Shown piece after piece: positions 7,790 to 15,642 of a stretch of 17,114 nt of DNA (positions are counted from its first letter, which is position 1; every line of letters starts with the position of its first letter). The DNA is taken from positions 1-17,114 of the forward strand of contig JAYVSS010000064.1 in NCBI GenBank assembly GCA_043775075.1, in the 5' to 3' direction. The position numbers and the translations under genes are program-made. The notes beneath the pieces were generated by a model, which saw nothing but the letters and a program-made list of their open reading frames with translations, was not told the origin of the DNA and did not search any database. This DNA comes from JANLQX01 sp043775075. Lineage in GTDB: Bacteria; Actinomycetota; Acidimicrobiia; Acidimicrobiales; JANYDT01.

Positions 7790-7852
7790 ACTATGGACGA
7801 TCCCTTCGCACGGTTCGGCGTCGGTCCGTACGACGCCGTAGTCTGCGTCGTC

Positions 7853-8647
7853 ATGCAGGCCTCCGTGTTTCTTGCCACCGCTGTCGCCGTCCTGGTCTCG
7901 GTTGTATTGCTTTGGGTAGTAAGCGTGCGTATTAAAGACGCGAGCATCGTCGATATCTTTTGGGGCCTTGGCTTTGTGCTTATCGCGTGGGTCGCACGGT
8001 TCGTTGCGCACGGCGATGCCAGCCGCCAAAACGCCCTGGTGGTGTGCACGACGTTGTGGGGAATTCGACTCGGTGGCTACCTGTTTTGGCGCAACCACGG
8101 CAAGGGCGAGGACTACCGCTATCGGGCGATGCGCAAAAAGTTCGGCGATCGCTTTGCCGTCGTGTCGTTTCGAACCGTCTACCTCACCCAGGGCGTTCTG
8201 ATGTGGGTCGTGTCGATTCCTCTGCAGCTCGGGCAGATGAAGTCAGTCCCGTCGGGGTTGGGCCTTTCTGGTGTCGTCGGAGTTGCGCTGTGGGCGATCG
8301 GCTTGTCGTTCGAGTCCATCGGTGATTGGCAGCTTGCCCGGTTCAAGGCGAACCCGGCGTCGGCCGGTCAGGTGATGGACCGGGGTCTGTGGTCGTGGAC
8401 GCGCCACCCCAACTATTTCGGCGACGTCTGCGTGTGGTGGGGTCTCTTCCTCATCGCCGTGCGTCCCGGTGGTTTTGTCATTGCTTCAATTGTCGGTCCA
8501 CTGGCGATGACGTTTCTTCTGGTCAAGGTGTCAGGCGTCCCCATGCTCGAGAAAACGATTGGTCGTCGACGTCCTGGCTACATCGAATACGTCGCCCGTA
8601 CCAGTCCGTTTTTTCCGCTTCCGCCCAAGCGTCCAACCCGGAGCTGA
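7853..8647 (+). CDS. DUF1295 family membrane protein (steroid 5-alpha-reductase-like fold)
   Basis: A 264-aa, multi-spanning integral membrane protein. Family motifs are IKDASIVDIFWGLGFVLIAW near the N-terminus, RLGGYLFWRNHGKGEDYRYR mid-protein, and the C-terminal signature LWSWTRHPNYFGDV, followed by MLEKTIGRRRPGYIEYVARTSPFFP. The RHPNYFG block is shared with the 3-oxo-5-alpha-steroid 4-dehydrogenase and isoprenylcysteine methyltransferase-like superfamily, which bind NADPH or S-adenosylmethionine at this end. The substrate of DUF1295 members is generally not established. ATG 7853 is chosen because the first membrane helix follows directly. An in-frame ATG at 7793 would add 20 residues but lies only 3 nt past the 14-bp palindrome. 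It is convergent with the secreted-protein gene, 36 nt apart. Confidence 0.87.
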   Translation: MQASVFLATAVAVLVSVVLLWVVSVRIKDASIVDIFWGLGFVLIAWVARFVAHGDASRQNALVVCTTLWGIRLGGYLFWRNHGKGEDYRYRAMRKKFGDRFAVVSFRTVYLTQGVLMWVVSIPLQLGQMKSVPSGLGLSGVVGVALWAIGLSFESIGDWQLARFKANPASAGQVMDRGLWSWTRHPNYFGDVCVWWGLFLIAVRPGGFVIASIVGPLAMTFLLVKVSGVPMLEKTIGRRRPGYIEYVARTSPFFPLPPKRPTRS

Positions 8648-8683
8648 CTGGCGGTTGTCGGGGGGCGGGTTCTTCCGGCGGCG

Positions 8684-9988
8684 TCAGGTGATGGTGAGGG
8701 CGAACGGGGTGGAGACGAGGGGCAGGTTGATGGCGGAACTCGTGGTGGTGGTTTGGGCGGTGGTGCCTTGGGTGGGGGTGGTTCTCGCGACGAAGATGAA
8801 GCGGACGTCGTAGTCGCCCGGAGGAAGCGCCCATCCGAGTTCGAGGGTGCAGCTGGCGGTGGAGGCGAGCCCGACGATGCGGGTGGATTGACCCCGTAGC
8901 AGTTGTCCGGTGCGGGTCGCTGAACCGGTCGCATCGGACGGGCCGTCAAAGGTCGCAACGATCGTGAGCTCGCCCCGCCTGGAGATCACTCCGGCGACCG
9001 AATTACCGGCCCGATACGGGACGGGGGCGGAGCCGGGATTGACCACACTAACGATTGCGGCGAAGTCAGCGCCGCTGCCCACAGTCAGGGCCGACGGCCG
9101 AGTGGACCAACGTAGGCCGCTGCTGGCCGGTGCTCCGGCGGGCACGGTCCCACAGTCGACAGGGCCCTTCTTGGCGGCGTTTGGCGGAAGCGGGAAGGCA
9201 AAGTTTCCGAGGCGAATACGAATCCGTTTGCCGTATCGTTGGAGAAGTAGCTGGGCGAGTTTCGATTGATCAGCGCGCAGACCAATTTCTGCGGTTCGCC
9301 CGTCGACAGAAAACGACCGGAGTCCGCCTTTCGCCAGCGCGCGTACTTCTGCTTCGAGCGAGGATGCGGGCGGGAGTGACGTTGTCGTCGCCGGGCTCGG
9401 CACGGTGGTGGTTGTGGCTCGCGTGGTGGTTGTTGCGTTCGAGGTTGTTGTGGTCGGCGTCCGTGTCGTCGTGGAGGTGGTGGTCGACACCCGTGTTGTC
9501 GTCGCCGGGCTCAGCGTCGTTGTCGGCCGGGTTGGTTCCGGGGTCGGCTTGACGGTCGGGCGCGCGGTAGCGGTCGGTGGCAGGGCCGGTCCGGCTGAAG
9601 CGGGCATGGCGATAGGGCTCACCGGGGCCTGAACCGGAGCGGCCTCCGTGCGGGCTGACCCTGCTGACCCTGATGACCCTGATGACCCTGATGACCCTGT
9701 TGACCCTGATGATGGTGGCGCGGTGAATTCTTCGGATGGTTCGCCGTCGGAGGGATCGTCGGCCGGTGCGGTGGTGGCGGACGCGATACCGGCGGGTGCA
9801 ATGATGCGGGGGGCAACGCTGGCCGATGGCACGATGATCGGAGCAATGGTGCCGCCGACGACGGGAATAGTGGTCGAGCCCACGCCCTGCACGGTCTTGG
9901 CTGAAACCATCGACGGGCCGAAGCCCAGGGTGAGAAATGTGCCAGCGGCGGCGGCCCAACCGATCGAAGCCGGTCGACGGACCCCCAT
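8684..9988 (-). CDS. Secreted Thr/Ser-rich protein of unknown function
   Basis: A 434-aa protein I do not recognise. Residues 1-31 form a Sec-type signal (VRRPAS, a hydrophobic core, then a VSA site). A long low-complexity region of about 170 residues follows, rich in Ser/Gly, then Pro, then Thr, with GSS repeats and TTTT runs, resembling a cell-surface spacer. The C-terminal 200 or so residues look globular and beta-rich (SALTVGSGADFAAIVSVVNPG, later ALPPGDYDVRFIFVA). That pattern is reminiscent of immunoglobulin-like or BsuPI-like beta sandwiches, with two cysteines that could pair. No LPxTG or transmembrane anchor is seen, so it may be released. ATG 9988 lies 4 nt after the stop of the upstream SDR gene, implying co-translation and last position in the five-gene operon. 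Confidence 0.75.
   Translation of the reverse strand: MGVRRPASIGWAAAAGTFLTLGFGPSMVSAKTVQGVGSTTIPVVGGTIAPIIVPSASVAPRIIAPAGIASATTAPADDPSDGEPSEEFTAPPSSGSTGSSGSSGSSGSAGSARTEAAPVQAPVSPIAMPASAGPALPPTATARPTVKPTPEPTRPTTTLSPATTTRVSTTTSTTTRTPTTTTSNATTTTRATTTTVPSPATTTSLPPASSLEAEVRALAKGGLRSFSVDGRTAEIGLRADQSKLAQLLLQRYGKRIRIRLGNFAFPLPPNAAKKGPVDCGTVPAGAPASSGLRWSTRPSALTVGSGADFAAIVSVVNPGSAPVPYRAGNSVAGVISRRGELTIVATFDGPSDATGSATRTGQLLRGQSTRIVGLASTASCTLELGWALPPGDYDVRFIFVARTTPTQGTTAQTTTTSSAINLPLVSTPFALTIT
9656..9713. repeat. 9-bp tandem repeat encoding Gly-Ser-Ser units
   Basis: Near-perfect repeats with a 9-bp period of the type TGACCCTGA run through this stretch, with single-base variants at both ends. On the minus strand they encode the (GSS)n linker of the secreted protein. 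Like the ppc repeat, the unit length preserves the frame. Confidence 0.85.
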
Positions 9989-9992
9989 CGAT

Positions 9993-10736
9993 CTAGCGTC
10001 CGCCGGACACGTCGATAATTGACCCACAGAGGTATGACGCTTCCGGCGTGCAGAGAAAGGCGATCACCGAAGCTATTTCGGCAGGATTACCGACGCGCTG
10101 AAGGGGAATGAGCGGACGAAGACGTGCGGAGCGATCAGGCTGACCGCCGCTGGCATGAATCTCCGTGTCAATCAGGCCGGGGCGAACGGCGTTAACGAGG
10201 ATGCCTTCTTCAGCCACTTCCTTGGCCAAGCCGATGGTGAACGTGTCGATGGCGCCCTTTGATGCCGCGTAGTCAACGTATTCTGCCGGACTACCGAGCC
10301 GTGCCGCGGCCGACGAAACATTGACGATGCGCCCTCCCGCGCCGCCGTGCCGGGTCGACATGCGTCGGACCGCTTCGCCCGCACAGAGCATCGGTCCGAC
10401 GACGTTCACCGCGAACATCTTTTGTAACCGCTCAGGGTCGTACTCGTCCACGCGCGCCTTGGGCGCGACGATGCCAGCGTTATTAATAAGTGCACCTAGG
10501 ACACCGAGGACGTCGACCGCCCGAAAGAGGTTGACGATGTCCGCCGGGATCGCCATATCGCATCGAACTGTGGTGGCTTTGGCGCCAAGCGATTGGACTT
10601 CGCTAACCACGGTCTTGGCGGCAGCTTCCTTATCTCGATAGGTGATCACGAGGTCCCAACCATCCGCCGCGAGATGGCGGGCCGTGGCCGCGCCAATGCC
10701 GCGACTTCCACCGGTGACAAGAGCAAGTGGGCGCAT
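9993..10736 (-). CDS. Short-chain dehydrogenase/reductase (SDR family oxidoreductase)
   Basis: A 247-aa classical SDR. The Rossmann glycine motif TGGSRGIG is at 8-15, NNAG at 85-88, Asn111 and Ser142 are in their usual places, and the catalytic Y156-A-A-S-K160 pair is intact, followed by NAVRPGLIDT. The Arg in GSRGIG and Arg34 favour NADP(H), in line with known SDR rules. The closest general resemblance is to 3-oxoacyl-ACP reductase/glucose-dehydrogenase-like SDRs, but substrate cannot be read from sequence. It sits 63 nt downstream of the aldo/keto reductase gene and 4 nt before the secreted-protein gene, in one orientation. That fits an alcohol/ketone redox step in the sulfatase operon. No clear Shine-Dalgarno precedes ATG 10736. 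Confidence 0.93.
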   Translation of the reverse strand: MRPLALVTGGSRGIGAATARHLAADGWDLVITYRDKEAAAKTVVSEVQSLGAKATTVRCDMAIPADIVNLFRAVDVLGVLGALINNAGIVAPKARVDEYDPERLQKMFAVNVVGPMLCAGEAVRRMSTRHGGAGGRIVNVSSAAARLGSPAEYVDYAASKGAIDTFTIGLAKEVAEEGILVNAVRPGLIDTEIHASGGQPDRSARLRPLIPLQRVGNPAEIASVIAFLCTPEASYLCGSIIDVSGGR

Positions 10737-10799
10737 GCGAACGACGCTACTGGCGACGCCTCGTCGCCACAGAGAGAATCAGAGCGGAAAAAACGCGAA

Positions 10800-11684
10800 T
10801 CAGATTCGTTCGAGAGATCGCCCATCGAACAGCGGTGAGATGTTCTGCGCGCTGGTAACTGCCGCTAAGGCCTCGTTGGACGGGCGTTCGTTGGCATCGT
10901 GCGCGTTCGCCGCAGCAACGATCGCGCCAAGCAGCCTGGCATCGCTTGATGAGTTGAGGAACACGTCGGGCTCGCTCAAGACAAAGCGCACGGCCTGGCT
11001 GATGGCATTGGCATCGTCGAGGGGCTCGTACCAGCTGAAGTGCCGTTGCGACGGGTCTTCCCACCGTCGCTTGGCGACCGACTTGATCGTTTGCATGGCG
11101 ACGTCTCGCGATCGACACAAAACCATAAGTTCCTCGGCGTTGCGTCTGTATTCATCGACTCCGGCCAACGCAAAATTCCAGGGAAAGAGCACGGAGTCGA
11201 AGTCAAATCGCTCGAGACTACGAACGTGCATCGACGGGATGCGCAGGCCGTGGCCGGTCACTCCGATGAAGCGGACGAGTCCTTCTTCACGCGCTGTAGC
11301 CAATGCCGCGACCGCACCGCCCGGGGCAAAAGCTTCGTCCCATTCGTCGGGCTCCACCAGGTTGTGCAACTGGATGAGGTCCACGTGTTCGACGCCGAGG
11401 CGGGTCAGCGACTGTTCGAGTTGGCGTCGGGCCGCGGCACCATCGCGCTCGCCGGTTTTGGTGGCCAGAAAGACGGCGTGGCGATGCGTCTTCAGCCATG
11501 GCGCGAGGCGTAGCTCGGAGTCGCCGTAACCGGCTGCCGTATCAATGTGATTGATGCCCGATGCCAGAACCTCGGCAAGAATGCGATCAGCCACCTCTTG
11601 GCGGCCGCCTCCTAACGCTGCAGCGCCGAAGATCACTCTCGAGCTCAGATGTCCGGTGCGGCCAAAAACGAGACGTTCGGTCAT
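10800..11684 (-). CDS. Aldo/keto reductase
   Basis: A 294-aa NAD(P)H-dependent oxidoreductase of the aldo/keto reductase superfamily (TIM barrel). The catalytic tetrad is visible: Asp48 and Tyr53 in HIDTAAGYGDSE, Lys76 in LATKTGERD and His107 in LIQLHNL. The start matches the family opening RLVFGRTGHLSSRVIFGAAALGG. The C-terminal cofactor region is less typical and the protein is slightly shorter than many members (about 310-330 aa). Its ATG lies 9 nt after the oxygenase stop, so both are probably translated from one message. Expected chemistry is aldehyde/ketone to alcohol or the reverse; the actual substrate is unknown. Confidence 0.92.
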   Translation of the reverse strand: MTERLVFGRTGHLSSRVIFGAAALGGGRQEVADRILAEVLASGINHIDTAAGYGDSELRLAPWLKTHRHAVFLATKTGERDGAAARRQLEQSLTRLGVEHVDLIQLHNLVEPDEWDEAFAPGGAVAALATAREEGLVRFIGVTGHGLRIPSMHVRSLERFDFDSVLFPWNFALAGVDEYRRNAEELMVLCRSRDVAMQTIKSVAKRRWEDPSQRHFSWYEPLDDANAISQAVRFVLSEPDVFLNSSSDARLLGAIVAAANAHDANERPSNEALAAVTSAQNISPLFDGRSLERI

Positions 11685-11693
11685 GTCGGTAGT

Positions 11694-12665
11694 CTAGGTA
11701 GTGCGGCGGAATTTGTTGACGAGATGGGGGCCGGCGAGGACCGGTGGGTAGCGAGGCGGATTGTCCGCCGACGTGCAGGTGGGGAGGCACGCGACCTCGC
11801 AATAAAAGTTGGCGTTGTGGAAAAACGCCATGCTCTGCCGGCGGCTGCTCATTGAAGGTCCGGGCGACCAACTGGGCGGGTTCACCACGCGATGCAGGGT
11901 GGACCGCCACCGATCGTTGGTCCATTGGGCAAGCATGTCGCCCACGTTGATGACGAAGGCATTCGGAACGCTGGGCACCGGCACCCATTCATTGGTGCGG
12001 TAATCAAGCACTTCGAGGCCACCGGGCGCGTTGTCCTGGCGCAAGATGGTGAGCGTGCCGTAATCAGTGTGGGCGCCGGCGCGCAGTTGCCCGGGAACCG
12101 GTGGCGTCGCTTGGTCAGGATAGTTAAGCGCGCGTAGGGCACTGGTTCCGCGATCGATCCTGTCCACGAAGAATCGGGCGTCGAGACCGAGCCCGAGGGC
12201 GAACAGTCCCATCAGCTGTTGGGCCAATGCGTCCATCTCGCGGAAGTAGTTCTCCAAGACCGGGCGAAGTTCGGGCAGGGCGCCCGGCCATAGGTTGGGG
12301 GAGAATAGCAACGCTTCGTCGAGGTCTTTCGGCCCGACATCGGCAGAGTCGACCGGGCCGATGTTGAACGTCTCCTTCAGGTCAGCGAGGCCGTCTTCGC
12401 CCAATGAATTGCTGAGCGTTTCGCCGGCCATCGCCACGTACCCAAACGGATAGTCCGGTCGCGGGCGTCCGACCGATCGACGATCGTCCAGCGGCAGATC
12501 GAAGAATGCTCGAACCGTGGACCATGTGCGGTCGAGCATCGCATCATCCAGGCCGTGACCGACGATCTGGAAGAAGCCGCTCTCGTGACCGACTTCGTCG
12601 AGCTCACGGGCGACGACCGAGGTAGCGCGGCTGAGATCAACGATAGGTACCGTGGTGATAGTCAT
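11694..12665 (-). CDS. 2-oxoglutarate/Fe(II)-dependent oxygenase, isopenicillin N synthase family
   Basis: A 323-aa double-stranded beta-helix oxygenase. The N-terminal DIOX_N-like part has VPIVDLSR and SGFFQIVGHGLDD. The core carries the iron triad His199 and Asp201 in GAHTDYGTLTIL and His258 in STLHRVV. Arg276 and Ser278 (RQS) form the RxS 2-oxoglutarate carboxylate site, so the residues needed for 2OG-dependent turnover are complete. Members hydroxylate or desaturate diverse small molecules. It differs from AtsK-type 2OG alkylsulfatases, which belong to the TauD family, so its role beside the hydrolytic sulfatase is not simply duplicate chemistry. ATG 12665 lies 8 nt after the sulfatase stop, and the aldo/keto reductase follows 9 nt downstream. 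Confidence 0.92.
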   Translation of the reverse strand: MTITTVPIVDLSRATSVVARELDEVGHESGFFQIVGHGLDDAMLDRTWSTVRAFFDLPLDDRRSVGRPRPDYPFGYVAMAGETLSNSLGEDGLADLKETFNIGPVDSADVGPKDLDEALLFSPNLWPGALPELRPVLENYFREMDALAQQLMGLFALGLGLDARFFVDRIDRGTSALRALNYPDQATPPVPGQLRAGAHTDYGTLTILRQDNAPGGLEVLDYRTNEWVPVPSVPNAFVINVGDMLAQWTNDRWRSTLHRVVNPPSWSPGPSMSSRRQSMAFFHNANFYCEVACLPTCTSADNPPRYPPVLAGPHLVNKFRRTT

Positions 12666-12673
12666 AAGTGTGC

Positions 12674-14563
12674 CTATGGTTCCACGATGGCAAAGCCAGA
12701 CTGGAATACGTCGAGGTTGGAGAAGATCGTCGTCAGTGCTTCGGTGTTGCCATCGAGGACGATTGTCCGACCGGCGATGGCCTCGAGCAGGGTTGCGTCA
12801 CCGGCGATCACGGAAACGAGCGCGGCACGGGTGGTCGTCAAGGTCGCATCGGGAGTTGCGGCGGTGCCCTTCCAGGCACTGAGTGTGCGGTTGGAGAGCT
12901 CAAGGCGCCATGATTCGTCGATGTCGGTGAAGATCCATTGCACGACGTGGCGCAGACCGCCTACGTTTTCGGCTTTAAGGCGGACACTGAGTAGCTCGAA
13001 GACCTGCTCCACGGTCAGGGCCATGAGCATCGAACGGGCCCGAGCGTCTCGCGGGGGAGGAGGGCCCTGCCGGAGTTCTTGGGCGCCGGTGAGATAGGCG
13101 TTGCGAAACGTTGTTGACTCCGATTGGTAGCCAAGTTGCTCGAATGCATCGGCCTGCAATGCTCTGGCCTCGTGGTGTTCCGGGTGGGCGAACACCACGT
13201 GGTTGAGCACTTCGCAGACCCATCGGAAGTCGCCGGCTTCGAAGGAAATGCGGGCCTTCGTGACCACCGCGTCGGCCCCACCCATGAAGTCGACGTATCG
13301 GCGCCCGGATTCACTTGGGGAATGGGTATTGAGCCGGGCTGGGTTGCCGTCGTACCACGAGAGGTATCGCTGATACACGGCTTTCACGTTGTGCACGAGA
13401 TCGCCGTAGTAACCGCGCGTATGGCTTTGTGCGAGGAATTCGGGAGGCAACGTGAGCATGTTGGCGATCTCGTTCGGGGTGTTTCCGTGATTGGCCATGC
13501 GGAGCGTTTGATCGTGCATCCAACGGTAGAGATCGCGCTGCTTCAGAAGATATGCGCGCACATCATCGCGACCCCAGGTGGGCCAATTGTGTGATGCGAA
13601 GCAGAGGTTCGTCATATCGCCGAAAAGGTCCAGCGCTTCGCCGATGTACTTCGACCACGCCAGAGCATCTCGTACCTTGGCACCGCGGATTGGAACAAGA
13701 TTGTGCATCGTCTGCGTACAGTTCTCCGCCATGCACAACCAACCGTGATCGGGAAAGAAAAAGTTCATCTCGGCTGGGGCTTCGGTCTCGGGGGTGAGCT
13801 GAAAGATGATGCGCACACCGTCAACGGTCAGTTCTTCGCCTGTGTACGTGATGTCTTCGGTCGGGGCGAGGAGGGCGGCGCCACTGATCGGGATGGCCTT
13901 TCCGAGTCCACAGTCCACGTGTGCGCGCGGTCCGGCGGGAAGTGATGGACCGAACTGGTAGGTAGCCCGCCGCAGCATCGCCGGACCGGCGAGGAGATTC
14001 TCGCTTACCGCCTCGTGCAGGAACCCTACGGGCGCAATGACCCGACACTCACCGGCGGCCACAGCTTCGTTCGTTGTCACGCCGAGTACTCCACCGAAGT
14101 GATCGGTGTGAGAGTGCGTGTAGATCACCGCAGTGACCGGGCGGGCGCCGAGATGCTCGTTGGCCAACGCCAGGCTTTCCCGGGCACAGTCGCCACTGGT
14201 AAGCGGATCGACGATGATCCAACCGATGGTGCCTTTGATGAACGTGATGTTGGAGATGTCGTAGCCCCGCACCTGCCAGATCCCTTGAGCCACTTCGAAC
14301 AGACCGTGTTCGGCGTTGAGGCGGGCCTGGCGCCACAGGCTCGGATGCACGGTGTCCGGAGCAACGGGGTCGTTGAGGAAGGCATAGCGATTGATGTCCC
14401 ACACCACGTTTCCGGCCGGTCCGTCGATACGTCCGGTGGCGTGGCGGGCGACGCGACCCTTAGTCGCACGATCGAAGTCTGCGGCATCTAAGTCGACCGC
14501 AATGCCGGCGTTTGCTTGCGCGGTGTGAGTGGTGGCGGGTTTCGGGGTCAGATCGGCAGGCAC
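12674..14563 (-). CDS. Type III alkyl sulfatase (SdsA1/BDS1-like, metallo-beta-lactamase fold)
   Basis: A 629-aa hydrolase expected to cleave alkyl sulfate esters to alcohol and sulfate with two zinc ions. The metal ligands known from SdsA1 are all visible: THSHTDHFGG (His150, His152, Asp154, His155), Glu265 in PAEMNFF, Glu280 in AENCTQ, and His325 in ASHNWPTWG. The order is a metallo-beta-lactamase domain (to about 350), a helical dimerisation domain with TLPPEFL and RGYYGDLVHNVKAVYQRYL, then a C-terminal SCP2-like domain (about 500-629) proposed to hold the alkyl chain. SdsA1 has a Sec signal; none is evident here, suggesting a cytoplasmic enzyme. GTG 14563 places the family-like VPADLTPKPATTHT at the N-terminus. 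GTG 14647 in the same frame would add 28 residues. Neither has a good Shine-Dalgarno. It is first in the five-gene cluster. Confidence 0.92.
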   Translation of the reverse strand: MPADLTPKPATTHTAQANAGIAVDLDAADFDRATKGRVARHATGRIDGPAGNVVWDINRYAFLNDPVAPDTVHPSLWRQARLNAEHGLFEVAQGIWQVRGYDISNITFIKGTIGWIIVDPLTSGDCARESLALANEHLGARPVTAVIYTHSHTDHFGGVLGVTTNEAVAAGECRVIAPVGFLHEAVSENLLAGPAMLRRATYQFGPSLPAGPRAHVDCGLGKAIPISGAALLAPTEDITYTGEELTVDGVRIIFQLTPETEAPAEMNFFFPDHGWLCMAENCTQTMHNLVPIRGAKVRDALAWSKYIGEALDLFGDMTNLCFASHNWPTWGRDDVRAYLLKQRDLYRWMHDQTLRMANHGNTPNEIANMLTLPPEFLAQSHTRGYYGDLVHNVKAVYQRYLSWYDGNPARLNTHSPSESGRRYVDFMGGADAVVTKARISFEAGDFRWVCEVLNHVVFAHPEHHEARALQADAFEQLGYQSESTTFRNAYLTGAQELRQGPPPPRDARARSMLMALTVEQVFELLSVRLKAENVGGLRHVVQWIFTDIDESWRLELSNRTLSAWKGTAATPDATLTTTRAALVSVIAGDATLLEAIAGRTIVLDGNTEALTTIFSNLDVFQSGFAIVEP

Positions 14564-14593
14564 GCACTGAGTCTGGCAAGGACGGGCGACTGG

Positions 14594-14613
14594 CGTGTAG
14601 TCGCGTGTAGTCG
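14594..14613. repeat. 10-bp perfect direct repeat in the sulfatase/FkbM divergent region
   Basis: Two adjacent copies of CGTGTAGTCG lie at 14594-14603 and 14604-14613. They sit about 30-50 bp upstream of the preferred sulfatase start, where a regulator could act. If the alternative start at 14647 is used, they are coding. A nearby small dyad GCACC-AAA-GGTGC is at 14658-14670. Confidence 0.55.
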
Positions 14614-14688
14614 TTGGGTTCAGGGTGCCCGCATCAGGACCCGCCACAAGACAATTGGCACCAAAGGTGCGTCATCGGTCCTTCCAGC

Positions 14689-15636
14689 GTGCCGTTGCGC
14701 CCCGCCAACAATCTCGTGGCGGAGGCCCTAAGTGCCAGTATCGGTGTCGTGGCTGAGGTGAAATGTCGGGTCGCCGGGATCGACGACGGGTTCTCGATGG
14801 AGGTGCACGACCGCGAGGATGCGTTCATCTCCACGTTGCTGACGGAGAGTGGTTGTTGGGAACCGTTTGAGACGGAGATCGTCCGGCGGCTGCTTGGCTC
14901 GGCGTCTCCTCGTCTCTCGGCGGGGATGCGGCCGCTCTTTGTCGATTGCGGGGCCAACCTTGGTTGGTACAGCGTGGTGGCGGGCCTTCTCGGCGCCGAC
15001 GTCGTGGCGTGTGAGCCGATGCCGGCCAACGCCGCCCTACTCCGGCGCAACGTTTCCCGCAATGGGCTGTCGTCGCGGGTGGAAGTGCACGAGACGGCCT
15101 TGGGTTTGACCGCCGGTTCGGCCGCGTTGCATCTGTCGTCGACGAACCAGGGCGATCATCGATTGCACGCCGGCGCGTCTCACGATGCGTCGAAAGAACG
15201 ATCGACCGTTTCCGTATCCGTACGCGCGCTTAGTGAATTGCTGGGCGGGCGTCGGCCTCTGGCGATGAAGCTCGACACCCAAGGGTCCGAGGTGGCGATT
15301 CTGAGTGGCGGTCGCGGTGCTTGGGAGCCGCGCACCGGTCTCCCCGACGTTGCGTTGGTGACCGAATTCTGGCCGTATGGATTAGAACGTTGCGGGTCAT
15401 CAGCTGCGGACTTTCTGGCATTGGTGCAACTTCTCGTGAACGTTTCCCATCGATGTTTTGAGATCGTTGAACATGACCGCTCGCTGGTTCCACTCTCGTT
15501 GGAGGAACTGGTGGTGCGGGCTTCGTCATCCGGTCTCTCATCTGCGGTTCGGGGCTTCGTGAACCTGCTGTTCTGTCCCGTCGGACTGGTTCATGTCGTC
15601 GACGATCTGGTCGCCCCCGCCTCCTTCAGATACTGA
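14689..15636 (+). CDS. FkbM family methyltransferase
   Basis: A 315-aa S-adenosylmethionine-dependent methyltransferase of the FkbM type, which usually O-methylates sugars or polyketide/lipid products. The cofactor loop is FVDCGANLGWYS (D86-C-G-A-N-L-G), followed by the acidic residue in VACEPMPANAALLRRN. The family's second block MKLDTQGSEVAILSG is near 193-207, then LVTEFWPYGLE. The lead-in FSMEVHDREDAFIS, then GCWEPFETEIVRRLL, is also typical of FkbM proteins. The start is uncertain: GTG 14689, 14716 and 14749 are all in frame without a clear Shine-Dalgarno, and the frame is open further left. It is transcribed away from the sulfatase and converges with the phosphotransferase gene, stops 6 nt apart. 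Confidence 0.85.
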   Translation: MPLRPANNLVAEALSASIGVVAEVKCRVAGIDDGFSMEVHDREDAFISTLLTESGCWEPFETEIVRRLLGSASPRLSAGMRPLFVDCGANLGWYSVVAGLLGADVVACEPMPANAALLRRNVSRNGLSSRVEVHETALGLTAGSAALHLSSTNQGDHRLHAGASHDASKERSTVSVSVRALSELLGGRRPLAMKLDTQGSEVAILSGGRGAWEPRTGLPDVALVTEFWPYGLERCGSSAADFLALVQLLVNVSHRCFEIVEHDRSLVPLSLEELVVRASSSGLSSAVRGFVNLLFCPVGLVHVVDDLVAPASFRY

Positions 15637-15642
15637 CTCGGT

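Noticed and set aside
7578..7841. Plus-strand frame with Asp-Ala-Ala and Val repeats
   Set aside because: It is the antisense of the ppc repeat tract; the repeats alone explain its openness and composition.
7751..8098. Extension of ppc upstream to 8098
   Set aside because: It would overlap the N-terminus of the divergent DUF1295 gene, whose membrane segments are well supported, and it has no ppc-like character.
8648..8683. Bidirectional terminator between the convergent DUF1295 and secreted-protein genes
   Set aside because: Only weak pairing (CTGAC with GTCAG at the edges) and no T-tracts.
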